A DNA stretch of 64,000 bases. Source: Atherinomorus stipes (lineage: Eukaryota; Chordata; Actinopteri; Atheriniformes; Atherinidae). The stretch spans positions 62,001-126,000 of the forward strand of contig JALJCO010003457.1 of assembly GCA_023101725.1 (NCBI GenBank), given 5' to 3'. Made by a program: the position numbers and the translations under genes. Positions within the stretch are counted from its first letter, which is position 1. Each line of letters starts with the position of its first letter. Shown here in pieces: positions 47,054 through 62,388 of this stretch. The notes beneath the pieces were generated by a model that was given only the letters and a program-made list of their open reading frames with translations, was not told where the DNA came from and ran no database searches.

Positions 47054-50000
47054 CTCACTTTCAACATTTGATACCTTTCTCTTCCAGTGCGAATTAAATA
47101 TACATTTACGAATTTCTAAATCCTTCAATTATCAAGCTGCAGAATATGATAGCATAATTACCTGAAAAGCTTCTGGGAAACATGTTTTTGAGTCTAAAGA
47201 GGTGTAACAGTTTGTACACCGACACCCAAACCTCTTCCTTGTATGGAAAGCCGTCACTGAGCTTTATCTATTCAGCAAAAGTGTTCAGGAAAACAAGTTG
47301 TTACAATTCACAGGCTATTATTTCTAAACTCATGACTGGGATATGCTTTTAACATGTAACTACAACCTTCTTTTATTGAAGCTTCACAAATTTCTGGGAC
47401 AATCTGAGTGAAGGGCTTCCTTTGGTTGAGTTTTAGCTTTAGCTTTTCTCTGATACGATGAAGACGGACATCAAAATGCACAAAAATTTGTGATAGAGTA
47501 TAATTATTTCAAAAAAAAAAATTGTAAATGTAGATGGAAATGGTAGTCTGTGATTTATTTATTTCTTCATTTATGTATGTATGCCAAGCCTCTCTCAAGT
47601 GTAAAGCCTTTAACACAATGGTAGATCCATCTGTGAAAGGGTTTTGGTCTTTTTCAACCACTCAGCATTTGCCTTATGTGCAGCTTCATCCCCCCCCATG
47701 GCTGTACAGTACACTGCTCTGTTGGTGGAACGCTGTTTTTCTTAACCACATCACCATTGATAAATACAGTAAATCCTTCACTCTGTAGGGGCTGCAGATG
47801 ACATGTGAGCATAAACAGACCCAAAGGCTCTCCCACCAGTATTCAGCATTACATTTCTCATGTGCAACGAACAAATGACAGAACCTGAACTATTTATGTG
47901 CTTTCACCACAAAACCACAGCATGCTGCAGTGATTATACTTCTCCAGATTTTTCAGTGATCTACCATAGAATCCAGCTCAGATCCAGCAACCAGTAGAGA
48001 GCAAACCCAGCTTAGGTTGACATCAAGCTCTAAAACAGATACAGCCTGGTTAACTAAGATAAGGAGCTGGAAAGATATCCTCTAAAAATAGAACAGGAAA
48101 AAAGACCTAATGAGACTGCTTGTTGTAATGAAAATGACTGCAGTAGGAGGCTATTTAAAAAAGCTCTGTTCAAATAAAGCAATACCTCACAGGTCGGGGT
48201 TGGACTCCTTCCATTTGTCTTAATTTAGGAGGAAAGAGTGAAAAACACATTTTCATACTGACTGACTACACTGTGTGACAGATTTGCAGAAACCCGCAGG
48301 AGTGTCACTAATCACTCTAAAATCCTTGTTTCTGTGTTTCATAAAAAGCGAGGATTATTCTGTCAATCAGAGCCAGCCAAACCAATGTCTTGCATTTGGC
48401 CAAGCAATAAAGCATTTTGCAGTTTTATAATGGTGTTTGTTCAGCTGATTATTTATTTTTACTTTCATGTTATTGTCCATTTGTTATGTTCCTATGTGTT
48501 TCACTTCAAAGAAAAGATTCTTGTGCTCATTTGAATGACAATCCTCTGAATGAATCCAAGAGTCAAGGATATAAGATTACATAAAGTGGCTTTGCGGTAA
48601 ATATATGAAAGGGGCTTTGGATTGAACTATTGAACTTTCTCTCTTACAACAATATTTTCTAATGCCACACTCCATCTCACTAGGATCCGTTCGACCACAG
48701 ATCCACCTCAAATTTCCTCTGCACGTCTTCTATATTTAAACGTTGTGATGGTGCCTTTGAGCCTGCAGATCTGATGTCGTCAGGCTGGGGCGTGAGAATG
48801 ACAGTTTGGCATTGAAGTTGAGGCGTGTGATTGTGTTAGGAGAGAACAGTGGAGACAGTCATGATTGAAGGGCATGAGCGCTGAGATGCACAGCTAAATG
48901 CAAAGCTGTTGTTTACAGCTTAATGTGTAAAAGTTACCTTATATCTCCAATGTGGATTACTTCCATAATTTTTCTGGCTCTTATATGTCTATGAAATTTA
49001 AGCATTTTATAAAGTAGTTTTTTTTAGATATTTCTGTTAGACTCCAATAAGAAAATCATATAACACAACTTTCTAATCTGATAATCATTGAAGGTTTTCT
49101 TCCTTATTGGACACTCCCACTTTTGAATGTGAATGTTTTGTTGCTATGAGCTGAAAAATGACCTTATAGTTTGACTGCCTGCAGGCCGAGAGATGTGTAG
49201 ATCTTTCTTTGTTGACCTTAGAATAGCTTTCATTTACGTGCGCACTGTTTCCTTGAAGTACGTTCCAATCTGCATAAATTATATTTTCAACACAGGCAGG
49301 AAAAAAAAAGAAAAAGGAAAAAAACTCTCCAAAAGTGAAATATAATCTGAAGTACAATGATTAAAGATTATAGCTCTTTGCTGAAATGACACCCTGGAAA
49401 AATGTCCCCAGGCTATAGAAAAGCTCCAACAAACTGAAAGGGTGATAAAAATATGGATTATAGATCTTTTTATCATTTATATAGTCTGCCAGAGCCACAC
49501 TTTTCACTCAAAAGATTCTTTCCCTTGGACTTTTTGGTCATTTCAGACATTTTGGTCAAAAAATGCAAAAGATTATGCTGTGATTCTGATGGTCATTTAA
49601 CCTGTGTGCTCTTATTTTGTCTGTATGTCTCAGGAACTTGCTCTGTTTTTGTTTATTTACAATAAAAACTAAATGAAAATATGGAAAGTCCGATTGGAGA
49701 TAGAAACCATCCAGATTATCATCAATAATCCACTGCCAGATCTGGTGACATTTGCAAACAAAAGAAGACCAAAAGAATTCCTTTGTTCTATAGAAGAAGC
49801 AGCCTAAAGCCATATGATCATACCGTCTGGCCACAATAAGTAAGAGCCTGCAATTGGCAAAGTACTGCAGCATGTTTCAGCTATTTAACGCTAACCGATG
49901 CAGTAGCTACGTCACACCCAATCATTAACCAAAGTTTCTGACAAGAAAAGACAGTCAGGAGCTGAGCAATTTCAAAATCACCTTTGAAATGTTCTTAACA

Positions 50001-50529
50001 AACAAAAGAGGAAAAGAAATTCAGGCTGAAAGCTTCCAATTGAAATTGTGCTTCATTGCACCGAAACAGTAGGAGTACTCACATTCATACAAGCTGACTC
50101 ATCTCAAATTATGATGACAGACTAAGTAAAAGTAGTCTTCTCACATATCCATTTCTTTTCTCTTCCTTTCTTTCTCTCTCTCTCAAAGTGTTACATTGAA
50201 TTATTGTGTGAGCCATGCAAGGCATTGTAGAGATAGTCTCTGCACGCCATTATTGCAGGAATGATGTCAGCAAAGGTGAAAGTGTAGGTAGTGCTTGACA
50301 CCAACAGATGGTGTCATCCTGGATGTGTCACTGTAAAGGAGAATATCCAGGACACCAAAGTATTAGCTTTGAGTTTTTATCTGAATTAACGTGAGAAAGA
50401 CGATTAAAACCTGGTCTAATGATGCTGAAGGTATGTGGGAGCTTTCAGGCTGCAGACTGGAATGTCCTATGAAACACATCGAGATGGCATAGATTCAGTG
50501 TGACAGATTACATCAATTTCTGTTTAGAA
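47054..50529. other. intergenic, nothing recognised
   Basis: No exon or repeat ends recognised in about 3.5 kb of AT-rich sequence. Confidence 0.45.
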
Positions 50530-51115
50530 ACTCTCCTCCCCACAGGAACAATGAGGTGCTTTCCCAATAAAAAGCCTTGGATCACCGGTGACCTGAAAAA
50601 GCTGCAAAACATCAAAAAGAAAGGCCTCAGGGATGAAGACTGAAAACACAAGAACAACAACAGCAAAAAAGATTAAGAGCAAAGAGGACAACAGGAAAAG
50701 TTAAAACTCCAGTTCCAGAACAACATGAGGAAAGTGTGGTCAGCGTTAAGGTGGATCAGACTGAAGCAAATGAGCTCAACTTGTTCTTCAGTAGGTTCAT
50801 TTCAGATCAGCTTTCCCACAGACCGCACTCCCAGCTGTCACACCTCCACTCTGCCACCCTGCAGCTCAGTCATGGATCTTTACACAGCCTCATCTCCCTC
50901 TACATCAGACGATACTGAGGCCTCCTCTGCCTCCCCTCCAGCCTGTCTGTCTTTACCAGCTGGGTAAAGAAGGAGCAGAAGAGACTGAACGAGGCTGCAG
51001 GTCCAGTTGGTGTCAGCCCCACAGTTCGGAGAACTAAAGACTTTCTGCAACACAAACTCAACATTAACCCGAGTCAGAAAAAAAAATCCTGTCAAAAACA
51101 TCTTGTCTTGTTCCA
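50530..51115 (+). mobile_element. LINE fragment (linker between endonuclease and RT)
   Basis: The sequence encodes 'NKKPWITGDLKKLQNIKKKG' in one frame and, further on after frame changes, 'VKVDQTEANELNLFFSRF' and, near the right end, 'AAGPVGVSP'. These are the conserved linker and the start of RT (usually 'KAPGPDGVSP') in a fish LINE related to the one at 18020-19665. Truncated at both ends. Confidence 0.65.
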
Positions 51116-51187
51116 GAATCTTAAAAATCTCATCTATCCAACTTAAATGAAGACGATTTGCCCTAACATCCCATATCATAAAAGTGC

Positions 51188-52640
<1,453 letters not shown>

Positions 52641-52839
52641 ATGTTAAGGGGCAATCACTTTTTGGGCCATGTAGGTTTGGATATTTCCCCCATTACTAAT
52701 AAAAACCTTCATTTAAAAACTGCATTTTGTGTTTTCTTGTGTTATTTTTGTCTAACTTTCAAATTAGTTTGATGATCTAAAACGTAAGAGTGACAAACAT
52801 GCAAAACCTAAGAAATCAGGAATGAGGCAAATACTTTTT

Positions 52840-52842
<3 letters not shown>

Positions 52843-52894
<52 letters not shown>
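52843..52894 (+). repeat. (CA)n(TA)n compound microsatellite
   Basis: About 14 CA units run straight into about 12 TA units at the 3' end of the Tc1 element. Confidence 0.95.
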
Positions 52895-55800
52895 GAAATA
52901 ACATATATATGATATGATATAATATCTAGGTTTTTTTGTTGCTATTTTAGCTCAGCAGCAGCAAACAGACAGTCATAGAGATTAATAGGAGGCTTGCCTG
53001 TAGGTGTAATGTTTTGTTGTTATGTTTGTACATTAAAGTAGGGGCACCGCTACTGTGTTTTATTTTCAATCAAGTAAATGTATCTTTGTGTGAAACATTT
53101 CGAAATTACGATATTGGTCAATATGATGGCACTGGTAATTTGATGGTGCTGCTGACTTTTCAGTGTTACCAATAAACATGAAACTGTTTTTATGAAGTGC
53201 ATTGTATTAAAAACTGTGTCATGCATTTGCAACTTCATGGCCTCAAGGTTTTATCTCCACAAGCGGGGTATGACTAATCTCTGCTATTCACACTTTTCTC
53301 TTTTTGTAAAATGTTTCAGCTCTTAAACCTTTGCTGGCTTTTAGAATGAGATTACAGTCTATACAGTCAAAGTGTAGTTTCCATGGTGGAAAGTGGGTCA
53401 GGATTTTATAGGATGATAAGAGCAGCATGGGAGCTCGCTCCTCCTCCTACACTTATTCACACTTTCCTTGAAGATCTCATGAGTTTTTACAGGTTGATGT
53501 TGTGAACTTCAGAGACAACAGCTGTGCTTTATTAAAATTTCAGCAGGAATTGTCAGCTATAGTACAGATATGTAATGCACAGCAGAGTTTGCCTACATAT
53601 TTAATCAAATCAAACTTTATTTATAAAGTGCTTTTCCTGCCAAAGGCAACCCAAAGTGCTTTGTGAACATCATACCATTTAGACTGAATGAAAATTATAC
53701 CACTGCTTTTCCAATCACATTGGTCTAACCCAGGGGTCTGTAACATTTGGCTCTTGAGCTACTAGCTTCTCTTGAAGTCCATCTTTTCTGGCTCCAGAGG
53801 AAAATATACCGTAAATCTGTGTGGACAGATGAATTTATGTTCATTGCTAACAATGCTAGCTTAGCCATGTGCTTGATTTGCGCCAAGAAATGAGCAAGCA
53901 GCAAAGAAATGTCAAACTGAAAGACATTTCCAGAACAAACACACATTTGCATGTACGTGCAGTACCCTGAAGAAGATTTAAAAAGCTATTTCAAAACCTT
54001 TGTGGGAAGCTGAACAATGCAAACATACTTTAAAGAAGTGGATCAAGTCCCCAAACTCAACTACAGCTGCAGGTTTTGTTGCAACTCGGGATAGAGTACA
54101 TGGAGAATACACAAAATGATTATGCATCATAATATTGGAGCATCTATTCTTGGATTCCACTAAAATTAGAGAAATGTCCCTTTATGCAAAGACCATCAAG
54201 AACAGAAAGATTAAAATGACAACAAAAATCTAAACTCAACAAAGTGATTCAGCTTCAACAGTAATTCGAGATGAGATGAGTTACGTCGACTGAAGCCTGC
54301 TGAACAGCAGTGTAGAAATGTGAACTCTGATGTTGCACACGTTTAGAAAATGTTTTTCTCATGACACATAAAAGCCTAATTCTGACAGTTTTGTTAATTG
54401 TTGTACATTACTTTTAAAAGCCAAATAGGTTTTGCTGATCTAAACTATATTCATTTGGTGGTATGGTGAATGAAAATGGCTCTTTTATACATAAATGAGG
54501 AGCAGGAGTTAATAGAGGAGCAGCAGCACCAGAGGAGCAGGTTTGTTAGACATCTCAAACAGCTTAAATCTCAACAGTGTATTTTAGATTCTTATATAGA
54601 CCCATTTCTGTATTAGACCTTCTCAACCACTGAATGTCTGTGCAGCTACACAGTCTGTTATAAAATAGGGTTGCAACACCATTGAAATGTGAACCATGTC
54701 ACTCAGATCCAATCTTTTTAACCACTCAATGCATGAGTGATAAATTAGTCCACAGTTTAGAATTCACCAGAACCACTACGAGTATTTAAAGTACGAATTG
54801 CTTAAGAAAGTGGAAAAACTCCATACATCCTCATACAGTATACAGTAGCTTTAGTCTTGTTAACTTGTCAGAAAACTTTATGATTCTCTGAAGCTGAGAG
54901 CACTTTAACCCCCTGTCTGCTGCGGGTAAGACTCTGAATCCATAGAAGTGCAACATGCAACCACAAAAAACAAACAGACAAAAGAAAACTTTAAAGTATT
55001 CACACATGGACACAAAAAGATGCATAGGATATGGTTGCTCTGAACAAGCACATAGCATGCAAAGAAGCACAGCACATTCAGTCAGGTGAGAAAAAAATAC
55101 TCACCTTGTAGTTTTCTCAGATTTGCCAGGTTGGCTGTGTTTTTGACTAATAGAGTAAACAATCACAGTATACAGTGCAGTGGGTTTTTGGGTGAAAGGC
55201 CTGAAAAAGATGGGAGCAAAACTGGATATTTTCATGCAACTAGTGACAAGAGGTTTTGCAGCATAGCACAATATGATAGAAAAATAATGGGTATTTTTAG
55301 TTTTAAAAGGTGTGAACCCAAGTAAAATTATTTACTTGTAAATGAGTGTAATGGCCATTTTAAATAAGGTCCCCACTGGCAAGACCTTAAGATGAAAGCA
55401 ATCAAAGCAAGTCAGGAAATTACTGTAGAAAGGGAAATCGGCATTAAATATAGTGTAAAAAGACAGCAATACATGTCAAATGAACATAATGTTTATGCAC
55501 GATTACTCTTAGTGAGATAAATTACACATTATACTAAAAAAGAATAACACACAGAATTAAATTAGCTTTAGTTCACTCCATACACCAGCAAATGTTGCCA
55601 GATAGGAGAAGACTACTACGCTTTTCCCCATGTGAAATTGCTTAGCAAGCCTCATTATATCCACCATATGGCTGCTTCAGTCTCGTGTAAAAGAAGCCTG
55701 ATGGTGCCATGGGAATTCATCTCCAAATATCATCCACACCCACTCCTGCCTGGACATGAATACATAAACTGTACCTGTACCAGGCCATCTTTACTCACAA

Positions 55801-56085
55801 TAATTATTCAAGAGGCACAACAAGCAGGAGATTTGACATTATGCCACATCCCTAGGGTGGTGGGAGAGCGTCGTACACATGTCAGGACTACTCAGCTAGC
55901 TAGGAATTACTTATCCTAGCAAATAAAAAGTGTCATAAAAGACACAGCGGTGCATTCAAATGTGACCCTGTTTGCTTTTTGTTAGTAAGTCTGAATAATA
56001 GAATCTACATATTAGGTTTGTTTGTTTTCTGTTTTACTCATTTTGCTGATAGGAAAAGAAAAAAAAAGGTCCCATTCACGTTGAG
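52895..56085. other. intergenic with one LINE-tail fragment
   Basis: No exon seen. 'tcaaatcaaactttatttata' and 'aagtgctttgtgaac' at about 53603-53670 are a minus-strand fragment of an L2-like tail. Confidence 0.45.
53600..53670 (-). mobile_element. L2-like LINE/SINE tail fragment
   Basis: 'aaatcaaatcaaactttatt' followed by 'aaagtgcttttcctgcc' and 'acccaaagtgctttgtga' is the usual minus-strand view of an L2-type 3' end. Confidence 0.55.
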
Positions 56086-56088
56086 TAA

Positions 56089-56943
56089 CTGTGCGTTCAG
56101 ACCAAGAGCGACTAAAGCTGTAAAATCGCCGGAAGTCATTCACTTTCAATGGACAGGAGCGACAAGAGCGAATAAAGCGACAGAAGCGACGAGCTACAAA
56201 AGTTGAGCGATTAGAGCGACTAAACAAAGTTAAAAATAGTTTAACTTTATGCAAATTGGCTATGACACGTTTCGGCTGTAAAACCCTGACAACCAATTGG
56301 AATGTTTGGCCTGAGTGTTTTAAGTCACACCGCGTCTCCTACGGCTGCAAAAAGCAACAGAAGCCCAAGTTTTTGCAGGTTTCTAATAGTGTCTGAGCCC
56401 CAAACGCGAAACTTGCCTGCTAATCGAGCGCCTAGCATGCTATGTGAATGGGACGGTATCATTTATAAATATGGAAAGTACTATGTTATAATAATAATAA
56501 TAATTGACAGGGATAAAAATACGTATTTCCCTTTTGTCCCTCGTCTTGACATTTAGTTTGAGAGTGAGAGATGAATGGGTGAAGATCTGCAGATGCAGAT
56601 CAGTGAAGATGATGTACTTAACTAAGCTACAACATTATTTTGTTTTGGGGTGTAATTTAATCAGTTATGTCCAGACCGTTGTTTTTCAGTAGGAGACGGA
56701 TTTCTGGTTAATCACAGGCTACAACTTGTGATTAACAATCAATCAAACAATCACGAAAAGCATCACTGCAAAAGCTCTGCTAATGGTAAAAAGCATACGG
56801 TCCTTTTAAAAGGATATGCAAAATTGAATGTGATGTCATAAGCGACTTGAGCGACAAAAGCGAACAGATTTTTTGTAGCAGCTATTTTTATGAGCGACAA
56901 AAGCTATTTTACAGCTTTAGTCGCTCTTGGTCTGAACGCACAG
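56089..56943. mobile_element. 855-bp element with perfect 38-bp inverted ends and TAA duplication
   Basis: The first 38 bases (starting CTGTGCGTTCAGACCAAGAG) are exactly inverted at the right end (56906-56943). TAA lies on both sides (56086-56088 and 56944-56946), fitting the 3-bp T-A-rich duplication of PIF/Harbinger elements. Both arms hold many GCGAC/AGCGA words spaced a few bases apart, a subterminal repeat array. No transposase. The perfect ends suggest recent movement. Confidence 0.8.
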
Positions 56944-56946
56944 TAA

Positions 56947-58464
56947 TGGTGTATCAACACATCCATGGGGTCAACGTGGCAACATTCGGCACCATTAAGA
57001 TTAAAATTCTATATTAAAATAAGAAAAGAGCTGCAGTTTCCACAAAGAGGCTCCTGCCTAACTATACCGAAATGAAAGAAGCCAGTTTTGGCTTCAGGAG
57101 GAGACAACAGGCAATGTTTTCTTTGTATGATCAAAGGCAACACGTTCATTCTGCTCCCAGATGGTTTATGACTCACTCAGCTAAATTATGTCTTCCTGGC
57201 TTGCAAACTTTTCCCCTTCAAGTGCTGATACTGGAGAAGCTAATTAGCGCTGCTGCTATTACTATAAATGCCTCTTAATGATCTGTTAGTGCAACAATGG
57301 CCTCCACCATCCGGTGATCCTTAACACGATGAGCATCTCAAAGAATAAAAGGATGAATCCTTAGACTCTAATAAGGCGAAGAGTCCTCTCTGCAAAACAG
57401 AAATCACTCGATTTATTACATTAGCTAGTTAGGGAAGTTAGGGAATTTGTTTTACCAAACTTGTTTCTTTTCTTTGATTTTGTGAACAAGTAAAGCTGAA
57501 TGAAGCTCAACGAAGCAAGACAAGTAGCTACATGAAGGTGTCTAAACACCACGTGCTCCAACAGCCAGAGCAAGACAGCTGACATCATGATGCCACTGTA
57601 GCCATGCAGCTGTGAGTTATTTACTTTGCACTCTGTCATGGTTTTAACTGAAATATGTGGGTGCAGTGGGGAAAAAAAACAATACAAAAACACAAAATAA
57701 CAAACACCCCCCAGACAAGTACTGTATGCATTTCACACAACATCACAAAGCCAGAGCATAAATTAGGCCACATCCACTGTGGGAGAAAGTGTTACACTGC
57801 AGCCAGCTATTAAAGTCATACTTTATGAACTAGTTTTCTTTTGAGTGATAGAAAAAAGCAACTAGGTGGAAGGCTGCAGATGCTTGAAGGAGCCTGAATG
57901 AAAATAGCAAAGACAAATGTAGTTCATGACTTCAAGCAAATACTTGGAACCCTTGAGAAATACAAATCTCTCTGCACATGTATGTTTGTACAAAGAAAGC
58001 ATTTGTCAACAAGGCATTCCAACTCATATTATATTCTGTGCTGTCTCTGCCTTTTTAGTCTCTCTTTTTCTTTTTAAATAAAACTTATCTCTGTTGTTAT
58101 ACAGTTACTTGTCTGGCTTATGTTAGCAACCCATTTAATAATAAATCTAGATTCTGGAGTATCTTTCTCTCTCAGCTTGAAGCAGTGGACCAGTTTCATT
58201 CTTGGAAACAAATGAAACTGTTCAGATAATAGAAGCAGAACATTTGCCAACATCTTGAGATGAGTGTCTGAATTAAGGGAATAAGAAAGAATGTTGTTAG
58301 GTAATGCTTAGCGGGAGGATCAGACCACAAGATTACAGTTGATGACTGAATATAACTGCTTAATTATTCTAATTATATTTGATCTCCACTTTACTATTTC
58401 AGCGTTGGTAAGCAAGTACATCATCCTTCAGGCTGAAACAGGTCATAAAGGGATAGGTTATAAA
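56947..58464. other. intergenic, nothing recognised
   Basis: No exon or repeat ends seen. Confidence 0.45.
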
Positions 58465-58780
58465 GGGGGGCTGGGGCGGTGGTAAAGCAGATCGGCCAGT
58501 GATCAAAGGATCAGCAGTTTGAATCCTGATTCCCCCAGCCATGAGTCGTTGTGTCCTTGGGCAAGATACTTAACCCTCCTTGCCTCCAGTGGGGGCACTG
58601 CTGGTGTATGAATGTGTGTGAATGGTTCCACGCTTCCATCAGTCTGCCCCAGGGCAGCTGTGGCTACATATGTAGTTTACCATCACCAAGTACGACTGAG
58701 TGAAAGAATAATGGATCTGCTGTAAAGCTCTTTGAGTGCCTTGGAAAGCGCTATATAAATCTAATCCATTATTATCATTA
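58465..58780 (+). mobile_element. tRNA-derived SINE with L2-like tail
   Basis: Head with 'gtggtaaagcagatcggcc' (box A-like) and 'gcagtttgaatcctgattcc' (box B-like), middle 'tgtgtccttgggcaagatac' and 'ttgcctccagtgggggcact', tail 'taaagctctttgagtgcc' and 'aagcgctatataaatctaat'. This layout (tRNA head, conserved 'cttgggcaagacactta' block, L2-type tail) is a widespread fish SINE. It is a different family from SINE S. Confidence 0.8.
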
Positions 58781-61700
58781 AGCAATCTTAGGAAAATTGT
58801 ATGTTGCATTGCTGTAATAATGTATAAAATTTTGTTGATCAGATAAGGCATCACATAAAAATCTGTCACTTGAAATCAAACTATGTTTCCAGACATGATT
58901 ATCATTTGTGGGTCCTCTGGTGAACCATGACTTCTTTTACACAGGGACATAAATCTGAGGTGTAACTGGCCAAATCTCTGTAGTTTCCCTTGTGTTATCT
59001 CTTATAGGTAACACAACAGCCAATATTAATCACACTGGAGGTGCTACAAAAACCGAGAACAGCATATAATAGATAGGATCAAAACAGCAAAAGATTATTA
59101 GGAAATGGCTGTTTCATGTTTGAGCTTATTTTTATGAAAATGATATAAGCATAAAGAATATTTGATATCTGCAGTATTAAGGTAATCACATTCGTGAGTT
59201 TGCATAGGTATACACACTAAAAATGCATCATTTGATATTCAGAGGGATTTTCGCTGCAACACAAAGTTCACTCATAACCACAGTAACCGCAACTCACTCG
59301 TGTTTGTCTTAAGTGGAGAGAGACTCGTCCACTGCTGCTAAAACACTGACTGGGATTATTCCAAGCTGCACAGATGGAAGAACCGATATGGATTGTGTGG
59401 ATATACAGTAACAGTTGTACTCTAATATGAAAGGGTAAACTATGAGTCAGCACTTACTGGCTGAAGTATGTCAAATCAAAAACACTGTGTGAAAAAAACA
59501 TTAAAAATGTTCTGCTACTCCTTACTTTCTCTGTGGAGGATCACCGTGTATGTACACCTTTGATACTGATACTGTAGGAAATCACCTGACAGGCTTTTTC
59601 TTTAAACACAGTGTATGTTTAAAACTGTGCTTTTGACTCATTTTTTAAAATAAAATGACATTCTTTGTGCCCATTCCTGGGACTGTCATTGCCTTGCAGC
59701 ATCTGAAAAACTGCACTTGACAACTTTGTGTTCCAGGCCAAAGGATCACGACAGCTGCATTTTGCTTTGCAGCACTGTGTCACAACAACTATCAACACAA
59801 TGGCTGTTTTGAACACACACACACACACACACAATGGCTGATTCAGCAGATAAACCCAAGAAGACATTATTGGGGGAAGCAAGGGAAAGAAAATTAAAGT
59901 GACAGAGCGATAGAGTCACTATTAGACCTGCTATTCGTAGCTGGTGAGAGCTCAAAGAAGAGACAGGATGTAACAGATGCTGAGTTAGCCTTTGTTACTG
60001 TATGATATAATTACAGTCATGCCACTTAATGACATGAATGGTGTTTCTTGTGAGAAGATGCTGCATTTATACAATCAGGATTTTATCACAGCAAAGTGAG
60101 AAAAAGCTTTTAATAATTATAAATGGACAAGTTGTCTTAATGAGCTGTTATCAGACACATTTTCTGTATCTGTGTGAGGAAACAGAAAATAAGAGAATAA
60201 GAGTAGCTTTACTGTATACACTCAAACTCTGCTGTTTTTTGTATAGAAATGCATGCTATACCTAGTGGTTATTCTTTGTTGTTACAAGATTATTTTTTTT
60301 GTACGGAAGCTGCGGAGTATCTGTGAAGCACATACACATGCAAGAGTGATTTAATGCCAAAATGCGTCATGTGTGGGGTGATTCCTCTTATTTTACAACT
60401 CAGAATATTTAGTTTATTATTTTACTAACAATGACAAGCAGTTTTTGTGTGCCATCAATGTCATCCATAGCTACAGTATGAATCTTGCAGCACAAGAAGG
60501 CTGGCTGCCTTATACTGTAAGTTTGGCTTTGAGAGAGCTGTCCCTGAACTAATATACAAGCTCAGAAAATATTTACATCAAAAGATTTTAGAAGAGGCGA
60601 AACCAATGAATAAACACCACATGACTTGTTCACCAGTGATGGAATTTCATCAGTTGCAGACGTTTACATTCACGGGGCTGGTCCTGTTGCAGCTGAGTGG
60701 GAATTATATAGTAAGTCATTTGGCATTTATTGATCAAAAAGTCGCCGGTGAGAGGGAGCTGAATAGTCCTGTGCACATCATAATCAGGCTAAAGCTGGGG
60801 GCTGCAGAGTAAAAGTTAATCAATACTGCAGTGCACTTGTGATAGCATTAATTCCCCTTTGTCAAGACAATCAGCTTTGGTGCCAATTAGCGGTCAAAGC
60901 TCCATTTTGATAACAATAAAAGAAGCACTTTCTGTCAAGCTTTTCTTAACTGGGAAATATTTTTCATCTCCATTTCTTTAGAATTGAGGGGAATCATTAG
61001 GTTGTAGATACAGACTCACAGTCATATATAAACAACCCTCACAAACACATGAGATGAGTGTTTAGTAATGAGAGTACTACAGTATGGGCTGATAACTCAC
61101 CTTGGTTTGAGCATATCGTTAGGAAAGATTGGGTCATTTGAAGGAAGTCAGCAGGATCAGAGCCATGGAGCTAGAATATAAACTCTTAGAAAACTATGAG
61201 ACACTGTTTGATCTCTCCTTCCCCTCTTCATCTTATCTTTTACACCAATAAATTTCTATTTTACTATTTGGAGAAGTAGTTATTGCCAATCTAACTGAGA
61301 TAAAACAGAATAATGATGGCATGGTAAAGAACACCATATATGCACATAAACATTGACTTGTACTTTATTTTCACCACTGGATCACATTGTTTAGTTAAGG
61401 TTTATTCTACAGATATGATAACAGATGTGGTTCTGTGTTAAGAGAAAGCTTCTTCTTCTTCTTTTTTTTTTTTTTTTTAGCCAACTTCTTCTTTTAAAGA
61501 TAAGAGATCTGACATTCAGAATGCTGCAGAACATCATGCTTTATGTGCTCATTGCACAGGTTTCACCACATTTATTGGACTTAATTTATTAGACAGAAGT
61601 TGGTCGGGCCTGCTCGGATCCGACTGAGAGCGGCACTTGTCTTTCAGCTCGGAGCCTTGTAGCATCATTTCAACAACACAAGTCCCTTTACTTTGATTCT

Positions 61701-62315
61701 CCAGGCTCTGTGGATGGGATGGAAGGTTAATCTTCCTGAATTTATTCTTTTGGTGGAGTTTTGGTATTGATGGTGGAGAGTGCAATGGAACATGTTGTTC
61801 CAACATCTCCTGTAGGTGTTCAGTTTTGTTGAGATCTGGTGACTGTTAAGGTCACAGCCTGTGGAGTAGAGGGTGGAGGCGTTTCCATCCTGAAAGGCAC
61901 CACTTCCAGAGTGCTCTAATGGTCTAGTGGTCATTTAAAAAGCAGTGGCCACTACAGTATCTGCAGAGAAAGGTTTAATTAAAGCAAAAGGACGATCAGT
62001 CAGAGCAACTTTGCACTGATTGCAGGACCATTCCCCCCAAGGGAACATGTGATCCAATGACTACAGTATAACAGAGACACAAGACTTCCACTGTAGGGGT
62101 CAAGAGTGCTGTTTTTTTCCTGTGAGTCACTCATTTGTACACTTAAACATAAAATCCATGAAATAAATGAGAAAACTAAATAAACTGTAATCATTTTGAA
62201 TCAGTTTAATTTACAAGGAAGTCTTTGATTTCTGTTACATTTGTCCTTCACTGAAACATTTACAAAATAGAATCAATCACTTGTTAGCAAATATAGACAC
62301 AAAGCCTTTTCTTAC

Positions 62316-62322
<7 letters not shown>
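58781..62322. other. intergenic, nothing recognised
   Basis: Contains a CA run at 59813-59833 and a T-run at 61463-61480. No exon or repeat ends recognised. Confidence 0.45.

Positions 62323-62384
<62 letters not shown>
62323..62384 (+). repeat. (TA)31 microsatellite at the 3' end of the LINE
   Basis: Uninterrupted TA units abutting the LINE 3' end at 62386, probably seeded by its tail. Confidence 0.95.
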
Positions 62385-62385
<1 letters not shown>

Positions 62386-62388
<3 letters not shown>

